Source: Haplomitrium mnioides (lineage: Eukaryota; Marchantiophyta; Haplomitriopsida; Calobryales). Taken from it: 64,000 nt of DNA. Both the position numbers and the translations under genes were made by a program. Position 1 is the stretch's first letter. Each line of letters begins with the position of its first letter. The notes beneath the pieces were generated by a model. The model was not told the DNA's origin and made no database searches. It saw only the letters and a program-made list of their open reading frames with translations. Of the stretch, positions 21,441-32,500 are shown piece by piece. Location: contig JBNGIS010033894.1 of NCBI GenBank assembly GCA_049999725.1, positions 124,001-188,000 of the forward strand, read 5' to 3'.

Positions 21441-23744
21441 CTCAAAACCCTAATGGTTGCTCTAGCCTTTTTTATTTTGAATATTGACTTCTTTACGCAT
21501 ATAGATTTCTGAATTTTTGATGCTTTTGAATTGTTTAACCTTTGTTAAACATGATAGAAGATAAAAATGAACTTGGAATGTTTTATACTAAAACACTCAA
21601 GGTGGTATATAAATTCAAGAAATTTCTTGATAACATTCTAAGGTACTTTACAAAATAATAAACTTAATTTAAAATGTAAACTGAAAGTACACAATAAACA
21701 ATAAGGTTTCGAAATAACTTTAGTCACTCATGTCAACTTCTTCGGATTCAACTTTAGAAGATTCATCAAGATTAATACGGTATGCCTTAGTGTTGATAAC
21801 ATTGATTGAATCTCTTTCAAACACATCAAGATTTAATGCTTTTATGTACTCAAATAGATTTGATTTAATAGTAGCTAGAGTGGTTTTCATCAATTGGTTT
21901 TTTTGTTTGAGAAGAAAATCAAAGGAAAAAATCGTGATTTGTGTTATATCAAGTATATCAATATGTAACTCAAATTTGCATTTCCTTTTTGTTGCTTATA
22001 TTTTTTCTAGAAAATATTGTCCAAAAAATGCATCTTCAGCCTCATAAGCAAACCATTGAACACATACTTGTTTTGGGTTGGGAGGTTCTTCCTCATCAAA
22101 TGACAAAAATTTGAGAACTTTGGCAATCCAAAATGATTTGCCCTTTGGATTGAGTGATGAAACAACACAAATAAACATTATGGCTTTCATCTCATGTAAG
22201 TTGACAAATTTGTACCATATCTAGTGCTATGTAAAACAATCCTTTCTCATTGCATAGGTGCTCCATTATAATTTGCTTGACGTGTAGAAAGTATATGTTC
22301 TACTGGAACATCTTCCTCTGTCTATTGAGCATCAAGCTGAGAACCTAGATGAACATTTTGAGAATCATTACAAGTATTTGCCAATTGTGAAGGTGGAAAG
22401 GTGAATTCTGCTTTGAGTCTTTGTCTTTTTCTTTTAAGAATGTAAGCCACAATCTCTTGGTGGGCAAGAAAAAAGTCATTCCACCATTGAATATCAGAAT
22501 ATGTAAAGAACTTGTAACAGTTCTCACTTATATTGTCCCTTATTGTAAAGACCACTTTTTCAACATCAATTTCTCTTTCTTCTTTTTGAGATCCTTTGAT
22601 TTCAGAACATGCCTTGAGAAGAATCAACATTGAACCTAAAATTTCTCTACCCACTTTAGGTAGGCACTTAAGTTGACAAATACCATCCGTAGGCAACCAA
22701 AATTCATTTGTTGAAAATTGTTTGCTCTAAATCTGTCTTAGAATCATTCAACTGGAACTTAAATTGTTGATTAAAGGTAATATTATGTATCATTGGAACC
22801 AGAGAGGGACGTTGTTGCATAAACATTTTGAAATCCCAAGTTTCCAAGAAAAGAACTACTTGAGTTTTAGGATTATAGGATAATTGAAGCACTCCTAAGA
22901 CTTGTAATCGTGAAAGCTTTGACACACTTTATACGTTTCGAGAATCGGCCAAACATTCGATCAATTTGATCATGAGTGTGGCCAACTATGAGACATTCTA
23001 CCTTGAGTTTCAAAAAACATCCTTGGCAATAAAGAGACTAAGATATCCAAATAAGATAGAATTCTTATTCTCTCGTGTTGTGCTTTCCAATTGAAGATAC
23101 AAAGTTGGAGGCAGCGGCTCTTCAAAGTCACATAATATTTTGTTGAGTATAGTGCGTGTCAAATTAGAATCGCTTCTCAAGTTTCCGTATGTTAAAAAGA
23201 CCATAAAAGAAAGAGCATGATTGAATATTAAGACACCAACAACATACACACCCACCAAAAAATCTTTATTAATGTTTTTTGTGGCGAAAACCAATGTGGA
23301 ATAGCAATTTTCTTCTGATCCATTCCATCAATGACAGCTTCCGAGTACTTTTGACCATCGGCATAGCATTTTCTTTTATGGTTTGCAAGTGTTGTTCTTT
23401 CTTTTATTTGTTGGTCACGATGAAGAAACAATTGGCGATTATATTTGACTGCATCATCACAAAGCATAAAAGACATAAAAGTAGTTCAATAAAACATATG
23501 TCAAAGTTTGGAACTTCAGAAGACAACCTCAAGTGCTAAAAATATTCAAATCATCTTAAACAAATGTTTGGATTGGTAGAAGTGAAATTTTGTAAGAGAT
23601 TTAAAACAAACTTTAGGTAATTTAAATAAAAGAAAATTTGTTTGACTAAAAATAAAAGAAGAAAAATAAGATTTGCCAACAAAGGGTCATAAACTCAAAC
23701 TATAGTTTCAAATATAGCTTGGCTCTTTGTTCGCAAAAGATTAA

Positions 23745-23915
23745 AAAAACCAAAACACATCCTATGCATGCATAAGATGAGTGGAGACAACAACTAGTTG
23801 CATGCATGCATAGGACCAAAGTAACAACACTAATGTCATGGCTTACTTTGATTGTTGTCACGATTGGTTTTAAAAGAAACAAGAACAAATCCTGTGCGCG
23901 CATAGGATTTGCAAA
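23745..23915. repeat. Palindromic units in the DUF7869-like intron, copy A
   Basis: Dyad units include CCTATGCATGCATAAG (near 23,760), TGCATGCATGCATAGGACC (near 23,800) and AATCCTGTGCGCGCATAGGA (near 23,888). The arms differ from the CATGGACT type but the central core is the same. Confidence 0.7.
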
Positions 23916-23930
23916 CAACAAAAATTATTC

Positions 23931-24200
23931 TTGCTATTGTTTTTCTTGCAAAGGGCTCCTGATTTAATGCAACAAAAGCAAAACTTGTTGCAAGGCTACG
24001 GTCACCACCAAGAATCAGATTTGCTATTGTTTTTCTTGCAAAGGGCTCTTGATTTAATGCAACAAAAGCAAAACTTGTTGCAATGCTACGGTCACCACCA
24101 AGAATCAAATTTGCTATTTTCTTTTTGCAAAGGGCTTTTGATTTAATGCAACAAAAGCAAAACTTGTTGCAAGGCTACAGTCACCACCAAGAATCAAATT
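23931..24200. repeat. 90-bp tandem triplication in the same intron
   Basis: Three adjacent units start TTGCTATTGTTTTTCTTGC at 23,931, 24,021 and 24,111, and each ends CACCACCAAGAATCA. The unit is 90 bp and so keeps frame, which creates open frames on both strands that are not genes. Copy C has one unit at about 63,350-63,425. Confidence 0.92.
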
Positions 24201-25839
24201 CAATTCTTTACTTTATTCGACTATAGACAAGGTTTGGATTCAAACTAAAAACATCAGACCCTATACGAGCATAGACTCTCTTCTCACAACTAAAGTTAAT
24301 TAGAATTATTTGACTCAAATCTTGTTTGCTAAACTTAACAAAACAAATATCTTTTAGCACTAAGTTGAGAAAACATAACATTTCTAGAACTAAGCTTTCA
24401 GTCTAGAAAAAAGAGCATGGATTAACCAAAGGTTTTAAAAGAGAAGAAATTTGTTACCTTTGTTGAGCTCCAAGACAAATTTTTCTTCCAATGATTTTAT
24501 TTCCGTGCATGTTTCACAAACAACAAATCTATTGCGTTTTGGAATTTTTACATTTGGAAAATGAGTTCTTCAATGTTTTGTAAAACCCGAGAAACTAAGA
24601 ATATAATGTAGATCTTTCTCTTTCAAATAAGTGTGTAGTAGTCATAAACTTCCCATTTTGTAAAATTATCAAGCAAGCTATAAACTTCGTGAGTCGGCAT
24701 TCTCTTACCGTGTCCTTGAAAAAAATTGTCCATCCACTCATGCATGAAAACTCCTTTAGTAGATAATTCTCTTTTTCCAAAAATGCCTCTAGAATCTACG
24801 TTTTTGAGATTTTGAATCCTTTGGATTTTATCATTCCCTACTAATAGCATTAATTTGAAGGCTTTTCTATAGACAATAGCACCACTAGACACAGTAAACC
24901 AATTGTCAACATCATAGTCTTTTCTTGGTATTCCCCACCATAGTGTGATATCTCGATTCTTTATGCTTTGTCGAAAATACATTTCTCTCAGAGTTAAAAT
25001 TTTTTTTTTTGTACAACGAAAATAAATTATTTTGACAACATGAAATTCTCTTCAATTTAGAAGTTGACATTGGATCGAGCTTTTTCTTCACAAAGCTCTC
25101 GTCATGATGGACTTTCCTCAAACAATTTTCACGTAAGGTGTTTACCCATTTGGGTTTTGGCCCAAACAAAGAATTCTTATATTGTGCTAGTCGATTCGGT
25201 CCATAGGAAAATTCAACCATAGAAGATAATTCATTGTTCTAAAGATCTTGATCATCATCATAAACACTATTTGTTCTTTAGCAAAACATTTTCGGAGGAT
25301 AGGGAGAACTACACCATTCTGAAACAAAATCTTAATCAATATCTTGAACACTATGAAATGCTTATTGTAAAATATTCGGTGCCATTGACAATAGTTCCAA
25401 CAAAATATTGATTGATTGAGACTCTTTGCTAGAATTATTTCTCAAATTGTCATTTGAAGACTCCTCTAGAAGAATTCAGTTTGTTTCAGATTTCCCAATC
25501 TCATTGCAAGGTCCAACTTGAATTGAAATCACTTGTTGTTTGAGTGGTGCTATTAGGGACGATGATTCATCTCCAAAATTGAAACCGTCTATAGATTATA
25601 TGTTTTTTGTGTTTTGGACAAATATACTTTGATCATGAATATTGAGGTCTCCATCAAAAGAGGACAAAGAAAGGTCCATAATTGTTTGGAAATTTTGAGT
25701 TGAACGTCTTTTTGTTGATCCATTGGAGTAGTCAAAAGAAAGATTCAACTTTGGCCGCTTGACTAACAACAAGGATCTTGTGCGTACAGAAGGTTGTGTC
25801 TTCAATGTTTTGCAACCATTGAGTTCTCTTTTTGATCCT

Positions 25840-25970
25840 TTACACGCAAGTTGTTCACTCTTTAATCCTATGCATGCATTGGGTTCACTCCTTGACCTTA
25901 TGTACACATAGGGTTCAATCCCTGATCTTATGTGCGCATAGGGTTTAGCTTCTCGATCTTCATGAGTGGA
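25840..25970 (-). repeat. Palindromic units within the coding N-terminus of copy A
   Basis: Inside the first exon, units such as CCTATGCATGCATTGGGTT and CTTATGTGCGCATAGGGTT encode a short protein repeat on the minus strand: AHIRSGIEP, VYIRSRSEP, ACIGLKSEQ, ACKGSKREL. Copy C retains a shorter version at 61,600-61,720. The repeats therefore occupy translated sequence as well as introns. Confidence 0.65.
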
Positions 25971-26165
25971 GATATGTGATTCAATAAAAGCAATCTTTTT
26001 CCCCAATATACTTGCCATCACACTTGACGCTTTTGGTAGTCCATCACTCAACTCCAAAGAATTGCGGTTTGAACAAGTCTCTAGTTGGCAACCAAAAGTA
26101 ATACTTTTCTGTGAAGATGAATCTTAGAATTCTATTCTTTTCTTGCATTTAAAAACTCCAGCCAT

Positions 26166-26584
26166 TGATAGAGCTTACTAAAAGTCAACTATTTGGAGAA
26201 ACTATTGCAACAAATATTGTCAACCTCTTACGACCTATCTAAAATAAGTGTTTTTACAAAAAATTTTGCAAAATGACAAAATTGTCAACTTTTTGTGAAG
26301 ATAATGAAAACAAAAATTTTGAAAGATGAAAACAAGCAATGCTTTATATACTAACTTTTTTTATGCACCGCGTGAACCTATGTATCAAAGGCTCTGTGAA
26401 TCATTTTTTGGCGGGAAAAGGGATTGTTTGAAATTTAGGTATAAAAACAAAGACAATAGAAAGTTTTTTTCCATTGACCATGGTATGTGGTAAGTTTTGT
26501 TTTGATTTTTTAATGTTTTAGTTCATTTTGTTTACTTTTCTCTTACTTTCTTTGCAATGTCTAATTTTGTTTTTATTACTATAG
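26166..26584. promoter_or_regulatory. Divergent promoter region between DUF7869-like A and methyltransferase-like B
   Basis: A TATA box for the minus-strand gene (CTTTATATA on the plus strand, 26,342-26,350) and one for the plus-strand gene (TATAAAAAC, 26,440-26,448) lie about 100 bp apart, back to back. The homologous region at 61,100-61,383 has the same pair. A short plus-strand leader exon may end in a GTAAGTTTTG donor near 26,490. It would be spliced to the acceptor ATTACTATAG ending at 26,584. Confidence 0.55.
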
Positions 26585-27229
26585 AGAGAAAAACAACATT
26601 CATCATTAAGAGGGTTCTAAGATTGCTCATGTCTACGAGTACTGTGATGTGGGCTACATAACAAAGGAGGGCAAGTTGAGCATGAAGCTCTTCAACTTGC
26701 AATTCGACAATACAGATGATTGTTCACGATAGATAATGTGGAGTGTTTTTAGCTGCCTTGTTGTTTTAGCGAAACTCAAACATCCAGGAGACCATGCTTC
26801 TGTTAATGTGTGCCAAAAGCCTCAAGCTTTGTACAAAATTTTTATTGACTTTTTGTCAACAAAGTAAGATTGGATCTTAGATCTTTGCTCTAGGTCCAGC
26901 ACATGCCTTGTTTGTGCTTTGAAGTTGATGCAAAATTGCATCGCTATAGAGTGTGATAGACGTCAGCCTATCTCTATTCTTTAGAGAGTTTTGATGATGG
27001 CATCTTTGCCATCTGATGTCACAAGATTGCATATTGTATATGTGTACCATAAAAACATGTTCCTCCTGGTACTTCAAGTGCATTTGGTGACTTTATTGCA
27101 ATTTTTGGGATTGGAAAGTCCCAACAAGATTCTCTTGCAGTTGCTGATGCCCAAACTTCTCAATCCATCGATTTGGATAAGACCATTCTTCTTGAAAAGG
27201 ATAGACCTGAAGTTGTAGTTGTAGAGTGA
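26585..27229 (+). pseudogene. Methyltransferase-like gene, copy B (last exon only)
   Basis: The last exon is present in plus orientation. It reads KHPGDHASVN, FYKIFIDFLSTK then a stop, DWILDLCSRSSTCLVCALKL, MQNCIAIECDRRQPISIL, and MASLPSDVTRL. After a frameshift near 27,050 it reads VPPGTSSAFGDFIAIFGIGK then SQQDSLAVADAQ and ends EKDRPEVVVVE with a stop at 27,227-27,229. WILDLCSGSGTG would be motif I (SAM binding). The glycines are mutated here. All middle exons found in copy C are missing, so this is an internal-deletion derivative. Confidence 0.6.
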
Positions 27230-27997
27230 TGTACTTTTTTATAAATAATAAAGTATTTTTGAAAATGTTTTGTATTTGATCTATATTCTTGTAGCAATCC
27301 AAATAATAGTTATAAAGTATTTTCTGACGAAACATTTTCTCTCACAAAATGACTTTTGAATGAAACTTATTGGTTTTTGTAAAAATTAGCAATGAAGTTT
27401 CTGCTGGCATTGAAATTGCTTTCGACTGATTTGGGTTTTTATACAAGTTTTCTTCGTGAGTTTTTGGTTTTTTTTTGTGCTCACTAAATTTATTACAATA
27501 TTCAATACCGATATCATTCTACATTTGAGTCATTGTTGTGATTATACTTTATATATTCAAATTTTCCTGTTACTAATGATTCATTGATTGCTTGCCTTGG
27601 AATGTCGAATCAGTTTTTAAGAAATGCATCATCTTTTATAATGTGTGAGCTTGAAGTCTATGCAAACATAAGTCTTCCTTTTTGTTTTTATCTGTTCATG
27701 ATGTAAATAGAAGCTCAAAGCAACTCTTACTAGATTAGAGATTTAGATGTCAGTGTATGTTGCAATATCATATTCTTTTTGGATTTGTATTTCATTAATG
27801 TTTTTAAATTTTGTATCTTGAAGGTTTTTCTGAAAACTTTAAAAGAATATTAAAAAAATGACTATATAACTTTACCATGTTTTTTCAATATTCTCTCTTG
27901 TTTGTTTATCTTACCATAATATAATATTTTTTATACTTTTTAAACCAAATATTGAATGTCAAAGTTTTTCCAAAATACAATAGTTATCTGAACAAAC
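27230..27997. other. AT-rich 3' flank up to the copia insertion point
   Basis: No genes are visible. The five bases CAAAC at 27,993-27,997 are the left target-site copy of the copia insertion. Confidence 0.6.
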
Positions 27998-28105
27998 TAT
28001 TATCTCATGAGCATCGCACGCATACACATGGGCATCTCCAAAATGAATGAGTAGAATAGATCATTGATGACTACTTATATAGGGTATATATATGTCCTTA
28101 TAACA
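27998..28105 (-). repeat. Copia 3' LTR, 108 bp
   Basis: It aligns end to end with 52,203-52,310, sharing ATGAATGAGTAGAATAGATC and other blocks. The outer plus-strand end reads TATTAT where the other LTR has TGTTAT, so the terminal G has mutated. Confidence 0.88.
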
Positions 28106-28136
28106 CCCCCCCCCCCCCCCCCCCCCCCTTTTTTTT
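28106..28136 (-). promoter_or_regulatory. Copia polypurine tract
   Basis: There are 23 C followed by 8 T on the plus strand, which on the element strand is eight A then 23 G directly against the 3' LTR. That is the expected place and composition for the plus-strand primer, although the G run is unusually long. Confidence 0.75.
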
Positions 28137-28599
28137 GGCTAATTCTTCCTCTAATAATCAGCCACTCTTTGGACTATATGCTATGTAAGTCCTTAGTTTA
28201 AATCCTATTCTATGTGTGGTCTCATTAAAACCCTTTTGCTTTCTTCCAAAGGAAGGAGTGCCACCACATAATTTGATAGGTAATAAAATAAAACATGATA
28301 ATAGTGTGTGGAGTGTGTGTGTGTGTAAGTAACAAAAAATGTCAAAATTTTTTGCTTTGAAAGTAAAGCTAATATGTGGTGTTGTTGCGTCTTTTTCTTG
28401 TGTCTTGAAGGTTTGTATGAAAAAATGATGTCAGCCTCAAAAGCTGAGAAGTGATGTCAGCTTCTGATATAATCTTCGCTTGTCATTACCTGTATGACAT
28501 TTCAGATAGATTAGATATTTTTCAAAATAAATGATTGAATATGCAATCTTTGATCTTGATGACTAAAGGTCAGATAGAAAAAAATATAAGCAATCATTT

Positions 28600-29564
28600 T
28601 TTGCTGCCTTGTTATAATTCAGATAGTCTTTGCAAACCAAGCCCTTGAGTATGTGCAATGTGCAGAGCACATGAAAGTGGTTTGGTGACGAAATCTGCTA
28701 TGCTATCTTTACTTGCTATCCATTGGACATTTATTTTATCACCATGTTGCTCATGGGTGTAAAAGAATTTAGAGGCAATGTGCTTAATCCTATCGACTTT
28801 GATAAAGCCTTGAGCAATTTGGTCGACGCATGGTCAATTGTCCTCATATATTATTGTAGGGAATTGAAGTAGAGGTTGGCCAGTATTGATGTTGATATGA
28901 TCATTGAAATGTCGGAGCCATATACATTCCCTACTAGCCTCATAGAGTGCTATGATTTCTGCATGGTTAGTTGAGGTAGTTATAATGGTCTATTTGGTGC
29001 TTTTCTATGAGACAATAGTGCTTCCTTTAAAGAAGACATATCCTATTTGAGACTTTGCATCATTAGGATCAGATAAATATCCAACTTCGGTATAGCCGAC
29101 AACATCATTTGTTGCATTTGTGGGGAAGAAGAGTCCCATGTCTTTTGTACCTTTCAGGTATCTGAAAATGCATTTGAGTCCATTCCAATGGCAAATGGTG
29201 GGCTACGCATTGTGCCTTGCGAGCATGTTCACTGCAAAAGATATATGAGGTCTAGTCTAATTTGCAAAGTACATGAGGGTCTTATTGCTGAGAGATATGG
29301 TTTTTCTGATCTCAGAGTTTGTTCATGGTTCTTTCACTTTCCAAATATGTCCTTGGTTGGGTTCGAAGATCTCACTTCCATGGGAGTGCTCGTCAAATGA
29401 GCATTGTCCATATTGAATTGTTTGAGAATCTTGGCCGTATATGTGGATTGGTGGATCAGAATCCCATCAAGCAGATACTCAAACTAGATTTCAAGATAGA
29501 GATCAGGTTCTCCAATGTCTCACATTTCAAATATGTCTTTCAATTTGGTAATTGTGCTGGCAAC
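28600..29564 (-). pseudogene. Copia RT end and RNase H domain
   Basis: The minus strand reads STITKLKDIFEM, then DIGEPDLYLEI, GILIHQSTYTAKILKQFNMD, HISFAVNMLAR, FRYLKGTKDMGLFFPTN, VGYTEVGYLSDPNDAKSQIG, YVFFKGSTIVS, TTSTNHAEIIALYEASRECI, IYEDN, RIKHIASKFFYTHEQH and ADFVTKPL. These are the standard copia RNase H blocks. Several in-frame stops are present. The text continues from the YIDD motif on the far side of the solo-LTR insertion. Confidence 0.9.
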
Positions 29565-29569
29565 TAGAG

Positions 29570-32500
29570 TGTCGCTCCCCTATTTCAGGCCTTAACCTTT
29601 TCAGACCCTGTTTTGAGTGCAAGGGAGGACATGTTTACGGGCTTTCAAGTTCTTTTCTGAGATGGCCCCTTGCTAGTTACCACTTTCAGACCTTAAGGAC
29701 TCTTCCTCTCCTTACAGGCCTTCTATGCACCTCTCACTCTGCTTCTTCTTTCACTCAAGTCAGTCATTCAACCATCCCTAGGTCCACATCCATTACCCCC
29801 TAGCTGGTTTGTGTGTAATTCTTGCACTTTATTCCAATGGCCCAATAACTCAGACCCTGCCACCTTATTTGTGCTTGGGGCAGAATGGGTGTTGGTGACC
29901 TACACCACTGAACAATACAAAAGGCTGGACTCCCCCTCTCTGGGTTGTCATAGAGCTGAAACAAATTATCCTAACTATCATAATGCACTAAGTCATAATC
30001 TATGCAACAAAATCAAACCAAAGGGCATTTACCCCTAGGATGCCAGACTTGTATCAAGGGATTGGACTCCCCCTTCAAGGCTGTTCCCAGGGTCTGCTCA
30101 GTTGATTTGTGTCTCCTAATCTAATAAACCTACAGAACTTCAATGTAGAATACAAATCTAATCTACACATATATGAACAAACAATTTATACACTATATGC
30201 AAGAGAAAACAGAGTCCTTGAAGACCCTATGGATTTCTACCAAATGATACTTCCTTTATAAGTCCCGCTGCCTTACAACCTGCAGCCCAGCAACCCACAC
30301 ACCCTCCTCTCCATATAGTTTTTAAACTTCCCTCGCGAGAAGCCTTGCTTTTACTTCCTTAGGCTAGGAAGAGAGTTTCTTTGACGTCCACCTCTAGAAG
30401 ACAGCTTTACCAGCTGCAGGTAGCCCACTCTACCCTCGAGCCTCGACGGGTCTTACTACGCAATGCACCGGCACTAACGCAGCTCCCCCTCTCAGCTCCA
30501 CTTCAAGAATAACACACAAGAGTGTCCTCCGAACACTCTGGGCTGATACTTATGCACAAAGAATGGCAGAGACAACCCCAAGCTCCTCACTTGGCAACCT
30601 TTCCTGAAGTCATAACTTGGACTCCCACTCTAGCTACCCCTCATTGCGATTTCCTTGTCCTCAGATTGTGATGCTCCTACACAGAGAATGTAGAGACGAC
30701 CCCATGTCCTCCCATGGTGGCCTCTCCCGAAGTCTTAGCTAGCCAGAATCCATACGAGACCCCATATCAGTAACCCTCCGCCCTAGTCCGTCTGCAAGGA
30801 TGAGGTTACTTGGATCGCTTGAGCATTCAAAGCTCCTCACTCTGCAATCCTCGGCGCCCCTCCAGTCCTCATCTAAATCCCCCGATTCCCCTTGAACGAG
30901 TACCCCTGCTTCACGTGGTCTTGTTAGTGAATTCTCAATCCAACCCCCCTTCGTTGCGATTCTCCTTCGTGTGCAGTTGCCTCGCGTCTTGAGATTGCCC
31001 GTGTATCAACCTGGAAGAATTCAATGGCAAACAATGTATACTCCCTTCGCGCGCTGCCCCCTCGAGCTCGCTCCGCAAAACAATCGTTAATCCCGTTAGC
31101 TTGGAATAGGGGACGACGACATGTGGCTTCACTGTTCGGTAATCTTGTTACCACAGAATGGGAGAAGGCGCCGCGTGTCCTGCAGTTGGCAGAGAAAAAG
31201 ACAAGGTCAACGATAACTTCAATGGAGAGCTCCGAGGAATCTTACAGGAAGAGATTTCGCAGATTCTCGTAGAACCCAATTCAAAGACGCTCTTCGGAAC
31301 CGAGTTTCGAAGTGCCCAACGGAACCTACTCCACCGAATCTCCACAGATTCCCCCGTAGATCCCTCTTTCTTCTCCTCGCGCCACGTCGTCCGCTGCACC
31401 GCTGTCCGACGCCGTCCCGCAAGGGGGTAGGCTGACCGTCGCGCTGACCGCTCCTTCCGTAGTTGACCTGCACGTTGCCCGAGGTCCAGTGAACTCTCCT
31501 CTTTGCGCCACGTGTCCCGTGAGTTGCTTCGGGGTCCTTGGAGTCGCTACGTCCTTCAAAAGACGTCGTTCGACGCCGCCCCGCAAAGGGGTAGGCGGAC
31601 CATCGCGCTGACCTCCTTCCGAGGTTGACCGACGGAACTCATTGCATGCTTCCCAAGGCGCCACGTCGTCTGACGCCGCCCCGCAAAGGGGTAGGTGAAC
31701 CGTCGCGCGAACCCTTCTTCCAAAGTTGACTTTCGGAAACACAACCAGGCTCCTTAGCACGCCACGTTTCCGAAGCCTCCCGCGGACTCCTTGCGCTTGC
31801 CATGTCATCCGAAGAACCGATGCGGACTTCCCCACTCGCCGAATAAGAACTGTGTCTATGTCGCCGTTTTGTCGTACTTTTGGAGTAAGAACCACGCGCG
31901 CGCCCGAGGCTATCTTCGTTAACACTTCCAAAAGCTTACTATAAGAACTACTATGCCCTTTTGGATCGTTTGCCCTTTCGAACTTTCAGATGCTGGCCGC
32001 ACCCCATCAAACTTTCACCCTTTTGGTTGTCGAAGCGATGAAGAGTCACTCTTTCGGCGCTGCTAGCTCCTTTGTCGGTTGCACCGGCGTTACCTTGATT
32101 TTTTGGCCGCCCTAATCTCACTCGCCGATTCGCCGATAAATTGTTCTTTCACCGTACCCTTTGTTTCTCCCCACCGGATAGATGCCATATCGCCATTTTG
32201 GCTCAGCCTTCTTCCTGTTGGACGGTTTGCGATGGATCGTCGCTTCAATACTGATGCGCATCGTTTGAACTGGATCGCCGACAAGTCACCTTTTCACCTT
32301 CACTCGCTCTTATTCAGTCAGATCGGTGATCTGTCCCTCTTTCAGCTCTCCTCTATGTTTCCTCTTGACGGATCTGTGCTAGGTCGCCCCTTCGGCTTCC
32401 ACGCTCCTCCTCCCCTCGGATCTTTGATATATCGCCCTTCCGACACTCTCTCGTTTTCCTTCGGCCAGATCCTTCATAAGTTGCTGTTTCGGGCCCTCCT

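Larger units (their letters stand above)
18617..21480 (-). pseudogene. Methyltransferase-like gene, copy A (3' part, decayed)
   Basis: This is a multi-exon gene on the minus strand, colinear with copy C at 56.7-61 kb. The last exon (about 18,617-19,201) retains WILDL from motif I but has lost the Gly-rich loop and carries stops. A short intron (19,202-19,285) has a GTAAG donor. The preceding exon (19,286-20,192) includes AIAEIPYSCNLK, which resembles motif IV (DPPY) of beta-class amino-methyltransferases, and part of it is duplicated in tandem. An intron with palindromic repeats (about 20,193-20,807) separates this from an upstream exon (20,808-21,480) containing SQDNWFQLAF. The copy stops there and abuts the DUF7869-like gene. 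It is non-functional. The methyltransferase assignment is inferred from motifs. Confidence 0.6.
21720..26165 (-). pseudogene. DUF7869-like gene, copy A (putative transposase, multi-exon, decayed)
   Basis: The likely start (26,165) gives MAGVFKCKKRIEF and is matched by the start of copy C at 61,384. In order, the minus strand shows: a repeat-rich N-terminus (25,600-26,060); PKWVNTLRENCLRKVHHDES near 25,150; MYFRQSIKNRDITLWWGIPR near 24,960; HEWMDNFFQGHGKRMPTHEV; and FVVCETCTEIKSLEEKFV near 24,500, with a CxxC. A large intron (about 23,480-24,450) follows. Then come HRDQQIKERTTLANHKRKC, AVIDGMDQKKIAIPHW (near 23,320), TLYLQLESTTRENKNS (near 23,070), VGHTHDQIDRMFGRFSKR (near 22,960) and a C-terminus ending EEVDMSD with a stop at 21,720. 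The motif set resembles the uncharacterised DUF7869-type family (name from memory). A DDE-like RNase H fold is my inference. The usual LDN motif reads LES. Several stops and frameshifts are present. Confidence 0.65.

Noticed and set aside
28106-28128. Poly-C run as an assembly or sequencing artefact
   Set aside because: It lies exactly at the copia 3' LTR boundary, where a polypurine tract (G-run on the element strand) is expected. Its exact length may still be inaccurate.
31326-31931. 201-codon minus-strand frame in the GC-rich block
   Set aside because: It lies within the solo LTR and its text repeats with the LTR boxes (RDGPPTPLRGG and variants). GC-rich DNA has few stops.
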